This document shows, one piece after another, positions 5,174 to 5,404 of a stretch of 5,404 nucleotides of DNA. Every line of letters begins with the position of its first letter. The first letter of the stretch is position 1. The stretch is from positions 1 through 5,404 of the forward strand of contig WOUX01000118.1 of NCBI GenBank assembly GCA_009773075.1, written 5' to 3'. A program made the translations under genes and the position numbers. The stretch is from a bacterium (lineage in GTDB: Bacteria > Desulfobacterota > UBA8473). The notes under the pieces are model-generated. The model saw only the letters and a list, made by a program, of their open reading frames with translations, searched no databases and was not told the origin of the DNA.

Positions 5174-5404
5174 TTAGCTCATCCTTTTTATCATTTCTTT
5201 GTATTCATCGTGGGTGCCAATCCAAACCCAAATATAATCTGAACCATCTTCTGCTGCAAGGGCTCTATAATCAAGGCCAATCCTGACAGACCACAACTTA
5301 CTGACTTTCTTGAAATGCGGAGAAGGGTGTCGAGGATTTTCTTTCAAAAACGCAAAGTTCTCTTGGGCAATCTTTTGGATGGTTAGTGGGAGTTGATGAA
5401 AGAG
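5174..5404 (-). CDS. RelE/ParE-type toxin, C-terminal part (5' end outside window)
   Basis: On the minus strand an open frame enters from the right edge and ends at TAA (5176-5174), giving 76 residues. It reads LFHQLPLTIQKIAQENFAFL, then KENPRHPSPHFKKV, LWSVRIGLDYRALA and YIWVWIGTHDEYKEMIKRMS. This is the pattern of RelE/ParE-superfamily toxins: a helical hairpin, the H-P-S-x-H-F-K-K link, the strand W-S-V-R-I-G-x-x-Y-R-A-L and the closing W-I-G-x-H-D-E-Y strand. Such toxins are mRNA interferases or gyrase poisons; the sequence cannot say which. Only the first few residues are missing, judging from usual family length. No antitoxin follows on its 3' side, so a partner would lie upstream, beyond the window. 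It differs from the Gp49-type toxins at 1-159 and 949-1299. Confidence 0.85.
   Translation of the reverse strand, partial: LFHQLPLTIQKIAQENFAFLKENPRHPSPHFKKVSKLWSVRIGLDYRALAAEDGSDYIWVWIGTHDEYKEMIKRMS

Overview
The window looks like a bacterial chromosome segment from an anaerobic or microaerophilic organism that encodes selenocysteine. The main evidence is a large flavin/iron-sulfur HdrA protein whose frame is interrupted by one TGA exactly where the family has a conserved Cys, with a bacterial-type SECIS hairpin just downstream. Hdr-type bifurcation proteins and Sec use would suit groups such as Desulfobacterota or Nitrospirota, but the sequence alone does not fix the phylum.

Layout. Positions 1-447 hold the 3' end of a Gp49/HigB-type toxin gene followed by its XRE-type antitoxin. 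Positions 578-790 encode a short UPF0175 protein with a probably damaged C-terminus, and 791-948 is a decayed stretch. Positions 949-1490 hold a second toxin-antitoxin pair: a complete Gp49-family toxin overlapped by a small antitoxin candidate with no DNA-binding domain. A GC-richer leader with hairpins and short direct repeats (1491-1632) precedes hdrA. hdrA runs from 1633 to 4050 as one 805-residue HdrA-MvhD fusion with Sec at residue 204. Converging on it, and overlapping it by 4 bp, is a minus-strand methionine sulfoxide reductase B/A fusion (4047-4991) with an N-terminal export signal. The right end (5174-5404, minus strand) is the C-terminal part of a RelE/ParE-type toxin.

How the genes work together. 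HdrA is the electron-bifurcating FAD subunit of heterodisulfide-reductase-like complexes. The fused MvhD domain normally receives electrons from a hydrogenase, formate dehydrogenase or similar module. No hdrB, hdrC, hydrogenase or formate dehydrogenase gene is in the window, so its partners lie elsewhere. The MsrB/MsrA protein repairs oxidised methionine and has no metabolic link to hdrA. Toxin-antitoxin fragments on both sides make this look like an accessory, rearranged neighbourhood around hdrA and msrBA. The two points most worth attention are the recoded UGA in hdrA, which splits the gene in standard ORF calling, and a second well-placed ribosome binding site inside msrBA that could give a cytoplasmic form lacking the signal peptide.
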